Below, one piece after another: positions 1-10,780 of a stretch of DNA of 64,000 nucleotides. Every line of letters starts with the position of its first letter. The stretch's first letter is position 1. Below the pieces are notes generated by a model that was not told the DNA's origin, did no database searches, and worked only from the letters and a program-made list of their open reading frames with translations. This DNA is from Eopsaltria australis. Lineage: Eukaryota > Chordata > Aves > Passeriformes > Petroicidae. The stretch is taken from contig JAVTVJ010000667.1 in the NCBI GenBank assembly GCA_034509425.1, forward strand, positions 874,001 through 938,000. The letters are read 5' to 3'. Both the position numbers and the translations under genes were made by a program.

Positions 1-104
1 GTGCCTAAATATGGAAATTGAAATCACTGTCTTCAAATAAGCATTGACTATTTAAACAGCATCATCTTTAATTTTTGAAACCACCACATAGTAACACAAG
101 ACAA

Positions 105-190
105 ACCTACCTCACAGGGATGTTGTGAGGCTTTCATGAGTATTTGTATGGCCTTCAGAAAGATGAAGCCATTCTGTAAGTCCTTAATAG
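105..190 (+). repeat. Ancient MIR/CORE-SINE-like fragment
   Basis: The segment around 'cctcacagggatgttgtgag', followed by a Met-rich AT tail, resembles the conserved core of the amniote MIR/CORE-SINE family as I recall it. It is a short diverged piece in the AQP7 3' flank. Confidence 0.45.
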
Positions 191-1932
191 TATTTCAATA
201 AATACTTGAATATTTTCCTCCAAAGTGGTTGGGTATTTGAAGATGGTTTGGGGAGCACATGGGCATGGGATGCAAAGGATGTATGGCAAGAGCAGTGTTG
301 AGGATGGATTGTTTGGGGTGGTTTTGTAATGCAGTAGAGAATCTCTCGCTGAGAAAGGATGGGTTACAGTGCTTTTAGCTAATCCCTCTTGAACTACTCA
401 GAAGTTCCTGGTTTGTTTCACACAGGCCAAAAGACTGAGCTGTGTGACAGCTGTTCCACTTCTGTCCTGCAGTCAGTGTACCTCTCTGCAGCCATCAGCC
501 CCTGCTTAGGCGAATTTTGCTGGCTTCCAGCACTGCCCAGGGCCTACCTTCAAATGCCATTGCTGCATTGCCTGGCAGCCACTCTCTGCCACCCCCAGAT
601 GACAAGAAATCCTCTAATGCACCCTCGCAGGCCCATGTGCATCTCGAGGCAGGTGAAGATCTGTTGTAGCTGCTCTACTGATATAAAGTGAGCTCTAATG
701 AGAAAGCACATGTCAGTACCTCCTACCCACCCCATGCCATAGCAATCCACCAGTTATCCTTTTAATGTTGGGATGGGAATGATCATTAAAGCCAGCAAAT
801 GCCCTTTTCTGGAATTCTGTGCAGTAGTGATGTTTTGTCACTTCCTACTCTTGGAGAACTCTGTGTTGTTTATTCATGGCACCCTGCCCTGGGACTGCAG
901 TTATGTGCTTGATATACACATCATACTTGCTTAAGCACTTTCTAGAAAAGTTAAGACTGTTGTCACCCCTCTTGGGAATATGCAGCTTCAGAAAGTGTTC
1001 TACTTTTAATCTAGTGACAGCTCAAACTTTCAAGGGTGTTGCAGGCCCACTTCCTCATTCAGATGGTGGCAGCAGAATTCCTGCAGCAGTCGGACAACCT
1101 CTTACATTTCTCATGCATTCAGAGTAGAAAAGAAGTGGGGGTGGGGGACGTTGTTCAAGTGTTTGGAGATGCTGTCACAGAAGCTGACTTCTTTCCTGTG
1201 GTGGTAGTTGGTGTAGCTCAAGTCTAGAGTGTCAGTAACACAAATGGTTCTTTGATGCCAGCACGTTCCAACAAAACCGTGGCAGGATTCAGGAGACCCT
1301 GTAGTTTAGTTTGCTAATTTTTTAATGCTTCCCGAATGTTCAGATCAAAAAACAAATAAAAAAGCGTGACAAAAAAACAACCCAGCAGGTTCATGTTTCT
1401 ATTTTAGATGGTCCTTGTTCTTCTCTCTTCTGTGCTCTTCCGTGCTGGGTGTTCGTTAGGGTGACAGATATGCAGATGAAGCAAGCCTAGGCCCTTGGTC
1501 CATCACTGTAGTATCTGCCTCTTACCAAAGGACATTCCAGATAAAAATTTCTATTTTAGTTAATAATGTTGTATCTGCCACTGTTGATGCCTATATTTTG
1601 ATTTGTATGAATATGTACATATCTGGAGTCTTGTAGCTCTGCTTTGCTTTTCTTGAGAATATGATGATTGTTTGGGAGTTGAGTTTTGTTTTGGGTTGTT
1701 TTGGTTTTTGGGGTTTTTGGTGGGTTTTTTTGTAGATTTTTACACAAGGAGATTGAGTAATTTCTTCAGGTCACAGTTAGGTCTAGCCCTACACAGATCT
1801 GCCCAATATCTCAGATACCAAATTTGTCTGTTTAAGCAGAGTAGGTTTACTAAAATCTAGTCCCTCATCTGTCCACCTGCATGGTGGACAAACAGATATA
1901 CCCTTCACATGTGTCATCACAGCATGTGGCCA
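191..1932. other. AQP7 3' flank or 3' UTR, no other gene seen
   Basis: Both strands carry only short unsupported ORFs. On the minus strand this stretch probably includes the AQP7 3' UTR. A T/G-rich run at about 1680-1740 (repeated gggtttttgg-like units) is low-complexity sequence. Confidence 0.5.
869..874 (-). terminator. Candidate AQP7 polyadenylation signal
   Basis: An AATAAA hexamer on the minus strand lies about 1.06 kb after the AQP7 stop. A weaker ATTAAA variant lies closer, at 1321-1326 (about 0.6 kb after the stop). The sequence does not decide between them. Confidence 0.3.
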
Positions 1933-2092
1933 TCACAGTGGGGAGGTCTCCGTGCCTGCCTGTTCTTTCTCATGTCCAGTTTCAGGGGCACGGTGGTTGT
2001 GCCAATCAATGCAGATTTTGTAGAGGAAAACACCAGCAAGAGATCCCAGAGTTGGAGCTGTGACTGGAACCCACCACCAGCAATGGTCAGCC
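1933..2092 (-). CDS. AQP7: AQP7 coding exon 6 and stop codon
   Basis: This exon has no long ORF of its own and was found by looking for the WWWVP segment that opens helix 6 in this family. It encodes the last base of Arg248 through residue 300, then TGA (complement at 1933-1935). [16 protein letters not shown] forms helix 6, followed by a short charged cytoplasmic tail ending TETSPL. The acceptor is CATTTTAG. The reading phase (2) matches exon 5. Confidence 0.9.
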
Positions 2093-5000
2093 CTAAAATG
2101 AAACACAGGAGGCAGCTGGTGAGCCAGACTAGAATCCCTGCCCTGCCACTACATCATGCTGGGGCAGGACTGAGCTATATTAGCAGAGGAGTCTGTCTCA
2201 CTCCAGGCACTACACTTGGCTTGGACAAATTCACTGTCCCTCCACATAATTGCTGGAGGGAAGGTCATTTTCCCCATCAGCATGGAAGGGTGGCTCCATA
2301 CTGCAGGTTTCTTGTTCTCCAAAAGAAACAGGCTGTGTGGTCTTGATGAGTGGGACTGTCAGACAGACATAGGCATTTTGCCTCCCATCTGCAACTCCTC
2401 TACCCAGTTCTCAAATACATTTTCTGAAAATTTAAGGGAAATGGGCATCTGGGACAGAGGACTCTGGTAATGATCTCACCATAGGAAAAGTCATAACATG
2501 ACACCACTTTACCAGATAAAGGAAGACAGGGTTTCATCTCCAAATTCAAACTCTAAATTTAGGAGACCTGTTCAGCAATCCACCTGCATTCAGGTGAGCT
2601 GTGCTCTGGCTCTCTGCTCACTGCAAAAACCAGCTGGATCTCCAGTGAACAGGCAGACAATTTGGTGCCCAAACTGAGATATATGAATGGCAAGGTGAAT
2701 CCTATACAGGAGAATAAGTGTACCCAAATTTTGTGTGCATAATGCACAAAGCTCCTGTAGGCACAACCCCCACGCTCTGCAGTGACAACATCACTTGGTC
2801 CAAAGGAAAAAAGGCTTCATGACACATTTTATCCTGTGCTGATCTCGTCCCCTGGCAAGCTGAGCAATGTAAGAGCAAAACAGGTCGCTCACCTGAAGAC
2901 GTCCATTCCCCAGCCAGCAATTGCCGTGAAGATCCGGGGGGGCAGGTCCCTGGAGGGGTTTATGGCATAGCCTGTGTTCAGTCCCATTCCCAGCCCAATG
3001 CATAGGACCAGCATGCCCGTGAGGATGGGCTGAGCGCCTTTGATGGCTGCGTTGTTGTTCTCGTCATGGATGACCAGAACTCCCAGGACCAGCATAACTG
3101 TTGCAATGAACTGCAGGACCAGAAAAGGGAGAAGAATGGGTCAGGAGAGAGAAAGGGGGAGGTTGAAAGATCCTGCTCAGCAGAAGGGGAGAGACTTGCC
3201 AGAATGAAAGAGCAGATTTGTGGTCTGATCAAGGCAGGAAGGACTCAAGTATTACTCCCTCCTCACAGGTGGAATGAAGAAAATTCTTTTCTCAGCAAAA
3301 ACCTCATCACCAAGACCAATACAAACTTCTCTGCAATGTCCTCTCTTTTTTGCTTTCTTGTGCATCAAGGACACTGCCTGGTCCACAGGAGGCTGAGGGG
3401 ATCCACTCCCCACCTCTAAGCTCTTCCACCATCCTCTTCATCATGCCAGGCAGGACTTCTGTCAGCTCAGAGTCCAAATCACAGGCTTCAAAAGATTTGC
3501 ATTGGAATCATCCTTTTCTGGTGTCTCAGTGCCCCACATCCACTGAAGAATCCTTCCTATTTCTGAGCATATAGACTGTGCTGTAAGCTGGGAATCCACT
3601 GCACACAATCTCAATGGATCTGTTCAGACATAGAGGTTCAGTCCAGGCTGTGCTCATGTGGAGACAGTCCCAGGCTCTCTGTGCTAGGGAGGGGCAGCCA
3701 GCACAGCTGCCAAGGAGCATGAAATAGGTGTAGAATCCAAATGGGGAAGGAACAGTTCAGCCCAGAACCCAGAGGAGATGGCTGGTGATACAGCTCAGCT
3801 TGTCAATTCTCACTGCTTGCACATCATGCAGGGAAGGTGTCGAGAGGCCCTGGACCAAGCTGTGGAGCAGTTTACATGTATTAGGCTTTAGGCCCAACCC
3901 TTTAGGCTTGCCCAGCCACCAGAGTGCCTGGGACCTTACCTTTCAGGCGCCTGCCTGGATGCTGGGCTCCTTGGGAAAGAGGTTGTGGTTGTGTCTGTGC
4001 ACATAGGGCTGTGAGGACACCGTAGCAGCCCTGCAGCAGCACCTGTAACCACCCACCTTCTCCTAGCACACCATGGCCATGCCCACTGACCTCTGTGAAG
4101 AAGGCTCCCTGCAAGGATACGTAGGGAGCAGGGTAAGTAGAGAAGATCATCGCTGTGGCAGTTGGTCCCGTCACTGTAAGGCTCCCATTGGTGTAGTTGT
4201 AAAGAGCTTCTAGGAGAAGTGGGAATTAAGGAAGTTAGCACAGCATTCATCCCACAGGACACACACACAAGTCTGCCTGTTGCAGCCAGCACAGACATCA
4301 GGGAGAAGAGAGGCAGGGGAAGATGTGATGGAGGTGGCACACTCCTCGCAGGGCATGATCTCACCAGTATCTGTTACCCACAGACTTTGGTCTGCAGTTG
4401 CTTCCTTACACCTACCAGCTCCCTATCCCTGCTCCAGGAGCCAGGGATAGCCTGGATGGTCTGGATGCACTGAAGGCCTCCAACCCTCTGCCCCACAGAG
4501 TCTGGGATGTGCTAGAGACAATGGGTGGTGGGTCCTCTGCTCACAGCTCAAAACCCCAGTGGCTGTGAGCCCATGTTCCACAGAGCAGCAGAGTCCCCCC
4601 AGACCTCCAGCACCACCTAATGCATGGTAGTTCATGTAAATAAAGGCCCAGCAGACTTGGAAACAAAATGCTGACAACATGCAGCTACTGCCCTTCTGCT
4701 GAAGACAGGTTTTGGAAGTGGGAATGCCCTGAGTAAAAGGAGCTGTGCTTTCCAGGAACTGCATATCCTTCCCTGAGGTATATGTGGGACCTATTCTGAG
4801 CTTGAGCTGTGGTCTGTCCCACAAGCCAGGAGCTTGCCCTCCTCACCCAGAAATCATGCTAGGTACTGTAAAAGGACATATTCTTTACAACACTGTGAGT
4901 TGACTGAAATTATGGCTCCACCAACCTCTGTGATAAAAGACACAACCCTACCATAGTAGAGAGTGTAGACGGTGGCTGCTGCCATGAAGGAGCCCAGGAA

Positions 5001-8000
5001 CTGGCCGATTATATAAGCTGCAAGCGATGCCACGGAGATGTTTCCTAAAATGTATTGTGTAATGGTGATGGCAGCATTCAGATGAGCTCCTGCAAAATCA
5101 CAGAAAAAGAGAGGCCTCAACACTGATGCAGCTGTTTTGGAGCATGTGACATGGTGGATTCCCCATCCCTAGAAACATTCAAGACCAGGTTGGACAGGGC
5201 TCTGAGCAACCTGCTCTAGTTGATGTTTCTGCACATTGCAGGGCAGTTGGACTGGATGAACTTGAAAGGTCTCTTCCAACCCAAAATATTCTGTGGTTCT
5301 ATGGCCTGTGCCCCACACTAATCACCCAGACACTGACCCAGAACAGCAAGACTCTCTCAGGTCAGGGTCTTAACTCCTGGACAGACACAAAATGAGCCTT
5401 TCTCCCTCTACAGCTGAATCATGCAGGTCAAAGAGCTCCTAGCTAGTCTTCTATAAGTTCTGTAGACCACAGGCTGCCTCCAGAGACTGCATCATCTCTC
5501 CTGTCAGATATACCTCTCTTGGGATGGCATGAGTTTCCCTATTAGTTTCTCAGTGGGCTTTTCCCTACTGAGCTTAAAAAGAACCCATACTTCAGCTACA
5601 GGTAGATTGGGGACCTGTGTTTTGATGGAACACTTTCAGTGGAGGAGGTTGGTATCACAATGGTGCTTTTGAAGACTAAATAGGTCCAGGTCTGGTACCC
5701 TTGGTGCTAACCATATGTGTTCTCCACACCTCCTGTCCCCAGGAGTCTAAAGGAAATACTTCTTTTTCCTGCCTGATAGGTATAATTTTTGAGGGTCAGT
5801 AAATGTTCCAACCTTCATGACCATCTCCTGCTCCAGACTCCAGAAGGGGTAAGATGCAGACACACATCATTTCATCAATAGTGCAGGACAGAATGAAGTG
5901 AATGTATCACCTGCTACCATCCAACAACCACAACTGGAATGGGGGCAGATCCCTTCCTTGATCCTCTGCTCTTTTGAAGGTATGGCCAGTCATTTCAGAG
6001 ATCACAAAAAGCATCTTGTGACACAGATGAAGCCAAATTACCATGTCAGGAAGGTCTGAAGTTTGTTTTGTAACCATGCTGTTGCTGGCTGAGCTGAAAT
6101 CCCTTCTGCACTGCCCTCTGCCCTCACCAGATCAGCTCCTTCTCAGAAGTCACTTGGGACTGCAGCACCTACTTTCCTCAGCCCGCTTTCCCCAGGATGT
6201 TTCCAGCAGCTCCAAAAGGACAAAAAAAATCAAGAGCTGACTGCTCCCAACTGCTCACATGGAAAATTTTTTCTTTCCAAGCCAGCCCCAGGTTTGGACC
6301 TCTGCTCCAACAGTTCAAGAGCAAGGAGTTGCTTTAATTTGCTGCCCATTAGGGCTCTTAATGTTTTCTCTTGGTGCAAATGAATGCAGAAATTGCAAAA
6401 GGCAAAGGTAAGGCTCTTGTCATGTGAGAGATGCCACCCCATGGCCCAGAAACACCACCTCCCAAGTTCATGTGGGGCATCTCTGCATGGGTGTGTGTGA
6501 TAAGGAGAAAATTTGCATACCATTCCTTTTGCAACATCAGCAGTAAGCTCTCCTTTGCAATAAATTATTTACTTACCCATGGATTGTATCAGCGGCATAT
6601 TTTGGGAGCTCCCTGTCTCCTTGGGCCATGCTGGCATGTCCCAAATGGGGGAGCTGCTGAAACCTGGCTCTGCTGGCCTCAGCAGAAGGAGGTGGCCAAA
6701 CCTCCTCCCCTCTCCCTGTCCCACTTGCCCTGTCACAGCTCAGAACACAAATTTGGGGTCAGTATTCTGTACGTATGCTGTGCATGCCTTGTCCCTGGCC
6801 TCTCCTTCTTTTCTTGCCTGATTCTTTTTTAGGTGAGAGCAATGCCCATGCCATAACACACCCCTCCACACCCCACTCCTCCTTTCCCCAATACACATGG
6901 CCTTTATGGGACATGGATATGGCCTATGCCTGACAGTGCTGCTCACCAGATACTCCTCCAGCTGCATAGATGCCCAAGGTAACACCAATGCCAAACGCAA
7001 TATTGATGCTCAGATACTGTCCATTGTTTCCTTCTCCCAGTATCACTTGTGCCACAGAGGACAAGCCAAAAACCTATATAAAAAGAAAGAGAGAAAGGAG
7101 TGTTAAAAGTATTCTTGTTGCTGTGGTAGACTGAGCTCCTTTGCTGTTTTTTTCTGCAAAAGTAATGAGCTTCCAGAGACAGGAAATCTCTGAGGTGACC
7201 ATGGCCAGAAGACAAAGAACAACTTTGCCCTGCAAAAATTGAAGTGGTGCCTGAGACTGGTGCCCATCAAACCAAACTAGGCCCTCTCATTATGGTTGGG
7301 TATGGGGAGACAAACCCCAAACACTCACATCAAGAGCTTGAGCTCAGTGGGGGTCATTCACACAGCCACAGTGCAGATACCTGTGCCTGAAACCAGGGAC
7401 ATGACCCAGAGGAGCATCACCATGAACCACCAGGAGACAACATCCAAGATAGATGGAAGGAAGGTGTGCAAATTCTTACTGTCCTTCTTTTCCTGGTATG
7501 CAATTTATTGACTAAATATGTGGTTTGAGAAGCACACAGCTACTTGCCAAACTCAAATCTAATTTTGGTAACATTCCAGAGAAAGACAATAAAGGAAATT
7601 CTGGTTTAACTTTTCCATTCAACACATATATTTTCAGTTTGGGAACAGCCAAAGTTTCAGTATTATTTTTAGTGTCTAAAGGAGAACCAGGGGAAAAAAA
7701 CTAAAGGTAAACACTCTCCAGCAGGAAGATACATATTCAAGACATTTTCTGTCCTGAAAGAGGGAATTCTATTTCATGCTTTTGATGTGGTAAGAGTGGG
7801 AAAATCAGTTCTTTGCATGCTCTTATGCTGAAATCTGGAGAAGGACAAGCCATCTCTTGAGGTTTCTGCCTCACAAAACACTGAGGGTTTGGAAACTGTA
7901 TCCTGTTCCTTGGACTACATTGCTGTTTATCCAAGGTGACATGTCTTTCAAAGACAAGAAAGTCAATATGTTCTCCAGCATATAAACTGCTTTGGCTTGT

Positions 8001-10780
8001 ACTGTTTAACTGTGATCTTTTCTGGCTACTCTGCCTGCATCCAAATTTTATCTCATGTGTCTGCTTCCTCTCATTGCTTTCAGACATCACCCAAATCCCC
8101 TGTTCTCCAGAGATGCTGCTCTTCTTATCTCTCCTGCAGACACAGACCACACTCTGTGCTCTGCACAGAGCTACAGCCCCCACAGTGTGAGCCCTTCTCA
8201 GTCTGCCTCAGGAGAAGCCCCCAGAAACAGTTTGTGATGTCCCCCTAACATCTGCAGATCACACAAATTCTGTATATTCATCTCTGATTTTTCCAAAGCC
8301 AGATACAAGAGACAACAAATATGTAAGGCACAGGTTTTCCAGGAGAACACACAGGTGCAGGGAGAGGGTTGCAGGGCAGAAGGCATGACTGTGCATACAC
8401 AGCACTATCCTGAACAAAACACAAGATAGGCCACAGAATCTGTTTTTGAGCACAGATCCAAACCTCTGTTTTCTTCCTGTATCCTCACACTCAGGAAACA
8501 CCATTTTTTTCAATTCCTTCTTCCCTAGTCCTTGTGCTGCTTAGTCCTGTTCCCTGGTTCCTCTTACCAACAGTGCCTGTCCATTAAACTGAGAGGCCCT
8601 GGGGTGAGTGGTGTTGTCCATACAGCCATTCAGCCACCCTGGAGATGCATCCAGCACATTGCCTGTTGCACTGAGGACCAAGGTGCTGCTGAAGAGTTGG
8701 GTGCTGTATGCTTTGTTCTGATGCTGGATGCTGCTTGTCTTCAGCCCTTGATGGAGCCCACATGCACTGCCCTCCTTTTCTCTCTTCTGTCACATGGATC
8801 AGTGAAGGAAGAGCCAGTGTGAGCTGCAGGCTGCAAAATCTGCCTTGAACTGTCAGAGTGCAGAGTAAAGTCTCCACCTCATAGTGCTTCCCTGCCAGGA
8901 TGACCCTGAAATTGTTCTTTGTCACCTGGGAACTTCTACCACCAAATAACAGAGAATGGGAAAAGCAAAATCGTTTGCTAAGCCGCTGCAGAGGTGTCAC
9001 AGATGTCTGTACTCTGACTTACTATGGGTGCAAAACTACCTGAGAGTGAAAACCCAAAGAGCTGGATGTGCAAAATTACGTGATAAAAAGCAACCATGCT
9101 CTGCACAGGCAGCTGTTGCCCTTGGAAATGAGCACCTTTCTGGGTACAGAAAGCTGTGTCAGAAAGCCCCTATGTTTACACAAGTCTTAACTTCTTCCTC
9201 TGTAAATCTCCAAATACATGTTATTTGGGTTATGCCCAGCCTCTGTCCAGTCTTGAGTGTCTCAGCCCAGGCTAAGTCCACGTGTAGCAAGTTGGCACAG
9301 ACAGATACTGGGCCTTTCCAGAGGGGGGATCTCATTCTCCTCTGTTGGTTCTACACTCAAAGTCTCTGGTCCCAGTGGGTACTTCACCCCCACCAAGGAT
9401 CAATTCTGACTGCAAAACCTTCCTAATCCTCTACCCAAACATTTCTGAAGCAGCCCAGGAGCTCAAACCCACTTAATTATTCCTTTGTGCAATAGATCCC
9501 TTTTGCAAGGGGGCAGTTTATGTATGATTTACATAAGCACTGTTCGATTGGCAGCAAGAAAATCAAAAGTGAAATCCTGGCATGCTTCACACCCTTTAAT
9601 TACATTCCCTAATGGTGGGTTGTAGTTCTGGAGAATTTCTCTGGAAAGTTCATTACCCTGGCAAGCCCGAGGGGGAGATGGATGAATGCTGTTTTCATTT
9701 TGCAGCAGCTGTCAATGATAGAAGAGTCAGGGTCTGCTCCACAGACCTGTTCAGACCCCCTTCCCCCCAGCTACACCACACCTCTGGCACAGCAGGAGGA
9801 AAAGCCTCAATTCACTGTATGGGATCTTCCAGGGGGTGTGGCACAAGCATTGTAGACACTACTGTTTGATTTCATTCCCAAACTCCTCCTCAGTTTTTTC
9901 CTAGAAGAGAACTGGAAGTGCAGCATGTCCAGAGAAGGGCAGTGGAGCTGGGGAAGGGTCCACAGGAACACAGGTTTGATGAGGAGCAGCTGCAGGAGCT
10001 AGGGATGTTCAGCCTGGAGAAAAGGAGGCTCAGGCAGGACCTGATCACTGTCCCCAGCTCCCTGACAGGAGGGTGTAGCCAGGGGGTCTGGTCTCTTCTC
10101 CCATGTAACAAGTGACACGACAAAAGGAAATGGCCTCAAATTGTGCCAGGGGAGGATTAGATGGGATGTTAGGAAAAATCTGTTCACCAGCAGGGTTGTC
10201 AAGCATTGGAACAGGCTGCCCAGGGAAGTGGTGGGTTTACAGGTACTACAAATATATGATACCTTGGAGGTATTTAAAAGACGTGGTGCCCTGTCCTGGG
10301 TTAGTGCTGGGTTAATGGTTGAACTCTTAAAGGTCTTTCCCCACCTAAATGATTCTGTGATATTTTTATTCTATCCCACCTACTTCACTCTCTCCCAGCA
10401 CCCACTTTCCTTTCCCTGCATCACTTTTTTGCTCCAGAAGGTTTTTGGCAGATGGTTGGCCTGCTGGGAAAGCACCATCCCACCAAAGCAGAGGGGTGAG
10501 CAGTAGCAACCAAGCCCTGAGCAGCCCTGAGGATGTGGTAGGAAACCAGTGACCTTACCAACTGCTGCCTGAAATGGTTTCACACACAAACACACACACA
10601 CACACACACATACTCACGCATGCACAGATTCCTCCTTACCATGAGGATGTATGTTCCCAGTGCTTCTGCCAGCAGCTCCCGTAGGTTATTGTTATGAATC
10701 CTGAGCACCTTCTTAGTCTTCTCCACCATTGTCTTCCCTGCCTCCCTGAGGCTGCCTTTGTGCTCCTGTTGTGACGGCAT
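1933..10780 (-). CDS. AQP7: Aquaporin-7-like aquaglyceroporin (complete six-exon gene)
   Basis: This gene encodes a membrane channel expected to pass glycerol and water, as AQP7 does in fat, kidney and other tissues. Six minus-strand exons join in frame with GT-AG introns: 10780-10640, 7073-6947, 5089-4952, 4209-4091, 3110-2893 and 2092-1933. They total 903 bp, or 300 residues plus stop. Human AQP7 is longer (342 residues), with the difference at the ends. The first half-helix motif is NAA at residues 94-96 and the second is NPSRD at 226-230. This NAA/NPS pair separates AQP7 from AQP3, 9 and 10. Internal exons of 127, 138, 119 and 218 bp match the conserved aquaglyceroporin gene structure. 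Six membrane helices lie near residues 33-53, 68-88, 111-131, 172-190, 203-221 and 253-273. The Gly-Tyr before NPS and its Arg fit a wide glycerol selectivity filter. Loop C has two N-glycosylation sequons (N140, N143). The start is the only Met that gives a normal N-terminus; a downstream Met18 is a possible alternative. Confidence 0.95.
2893..3110 (-). CDS. AQP7: AQP7 coding exon 5 with the second pore motif (NPS)
   Basis: This 218 bp exon encodes residues 176 to the first two bases of 248. It spans most of helix 4, helix 5 and the second half-helix, with the signature [13 protein letters not shown] (residues 223-235). The Asp and Arg are the conserved aquaglyceroporin residues that widen the pore for glycerol. 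The acceptor is GGTCCTGCAG and the donor is GTGAGC. Confidence 0.96.
4091..4209 (-). CDS. AQP7: AQP7 coding exon 4 (loop C)
   Basis: This 119 bp exon encodes residues 136-175, mainly the extracellular loop C up to the start of helix 4. The core [17 protein letters not shown] matches the AQP7 loop. Two overlapping N-glycosylation sequons, NYT (140-142) and NGS (143-145), fall in the loop where related channels are glycosylated. The acceptor is CTCCTAG and the donor is GTCAGT. Confidence 0.93.
4952..5089 (-). CDS. AQP7: AQP7 coding exon 3 with the first pore motif (NAA)
   Basis: This 138 bp exon encodes the end of Gly90 through residue 135, plus one base of residue 136. It carries GAHLNAA, the first re-entrant half-helix in which the canonical NPA is replaced by NAA, and then helix 3 ([16 protein letters not shown]). 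Acceptor TTTTGCAG and donor GTAGGG are both on the minus strand. Confidence 0.95.
5140..5305 (+). mobile_element. CR1 LINE 3'-end fragment in AQP7 intron 2
   Basis: The order 'ccccatccct' ... 'ggttggacagggctctgagcaac' (read in parts) ... 'cttccaaccc' ... 'attctgtgg' is the sense-strand 3' end of avian CR1. It lies in intron 2 of AQP7, opposite to the gene. Confidence 0.75.
5306..6946. other. Rest of AQP7 intron 2
   Basis: I see no exon or recognisable repeat here beyond the CR1 tail next to exon 3. Confidence 0.5.
6947..7073 (-). CDS. AQP7: AQP7 coding exon 2
   Basis: This 127 bp exon encodes residues 48-89 plus the first base of Gly90. It begins with [10 protein letters not shown] (rest of helix 1) and continues through helix 2 ([12 protein letters not shown]). 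The acceptor is a TATATAG and the donor is GTGAGC. The length equals that of exon 2 in other aquaglyceroporin genes. The Phe in AFG corresponds to the aromatic residue of the AQP7 selectivity filter. Confidence 0.93.
9900..10362 (+). mobile_element. CR1 LINE fragment in AQP7 intron 1
   Basis: A sense-strand CR1 3' region shows the ordered landmarks 'catgtccagagaaggg', 'tgaggagcagctgcaggag', 'ttcagcctggaga', 'aggctgcccagggaagtgg' and a terminal 'gattctgtgat'. Short unrelated ORFs on both strands come from this element and are not genes. Confidence 0.8.
10581..10610. repeat. (CA)n / (TG)n microsatellite
   Basis: This is a 30 bp CA dinucleotide run with one interruption. On the AQP7 transcript it reads as UG repeats starting about 29 nt after the exon 1 donor. 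Confidence 0.95.
10640..10780 (-). CDS. AQP7: AQP7 coding exon 1
   Basis: This exon encodes residues 1-47: a hydrophilic N-terminal tail and the start of helix 1, with the aquaporin-type segment [10 protein letters not shown] at the end. The ATG complement is at 10778-10780. The exon ends in phase 0 at a GTAAGG donor (10639 downward). The tail is rich in Lys, Arg and Asn. Whether a non-coding 5' exon exists further upstream cannot be told from the sequence. Confidence 0.9.

Larger units (their letters stand above)
7074..10639 (-). other. AQP7 intron 1 (3.6 kb)
   Basis: This is the longest intron of the gene. It holds a 460 bp CR1 copy on the opposite strand and a CA microsatellite just inside the 5' splice site. 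No extra exon could be recognised. Confidence 0.6.
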
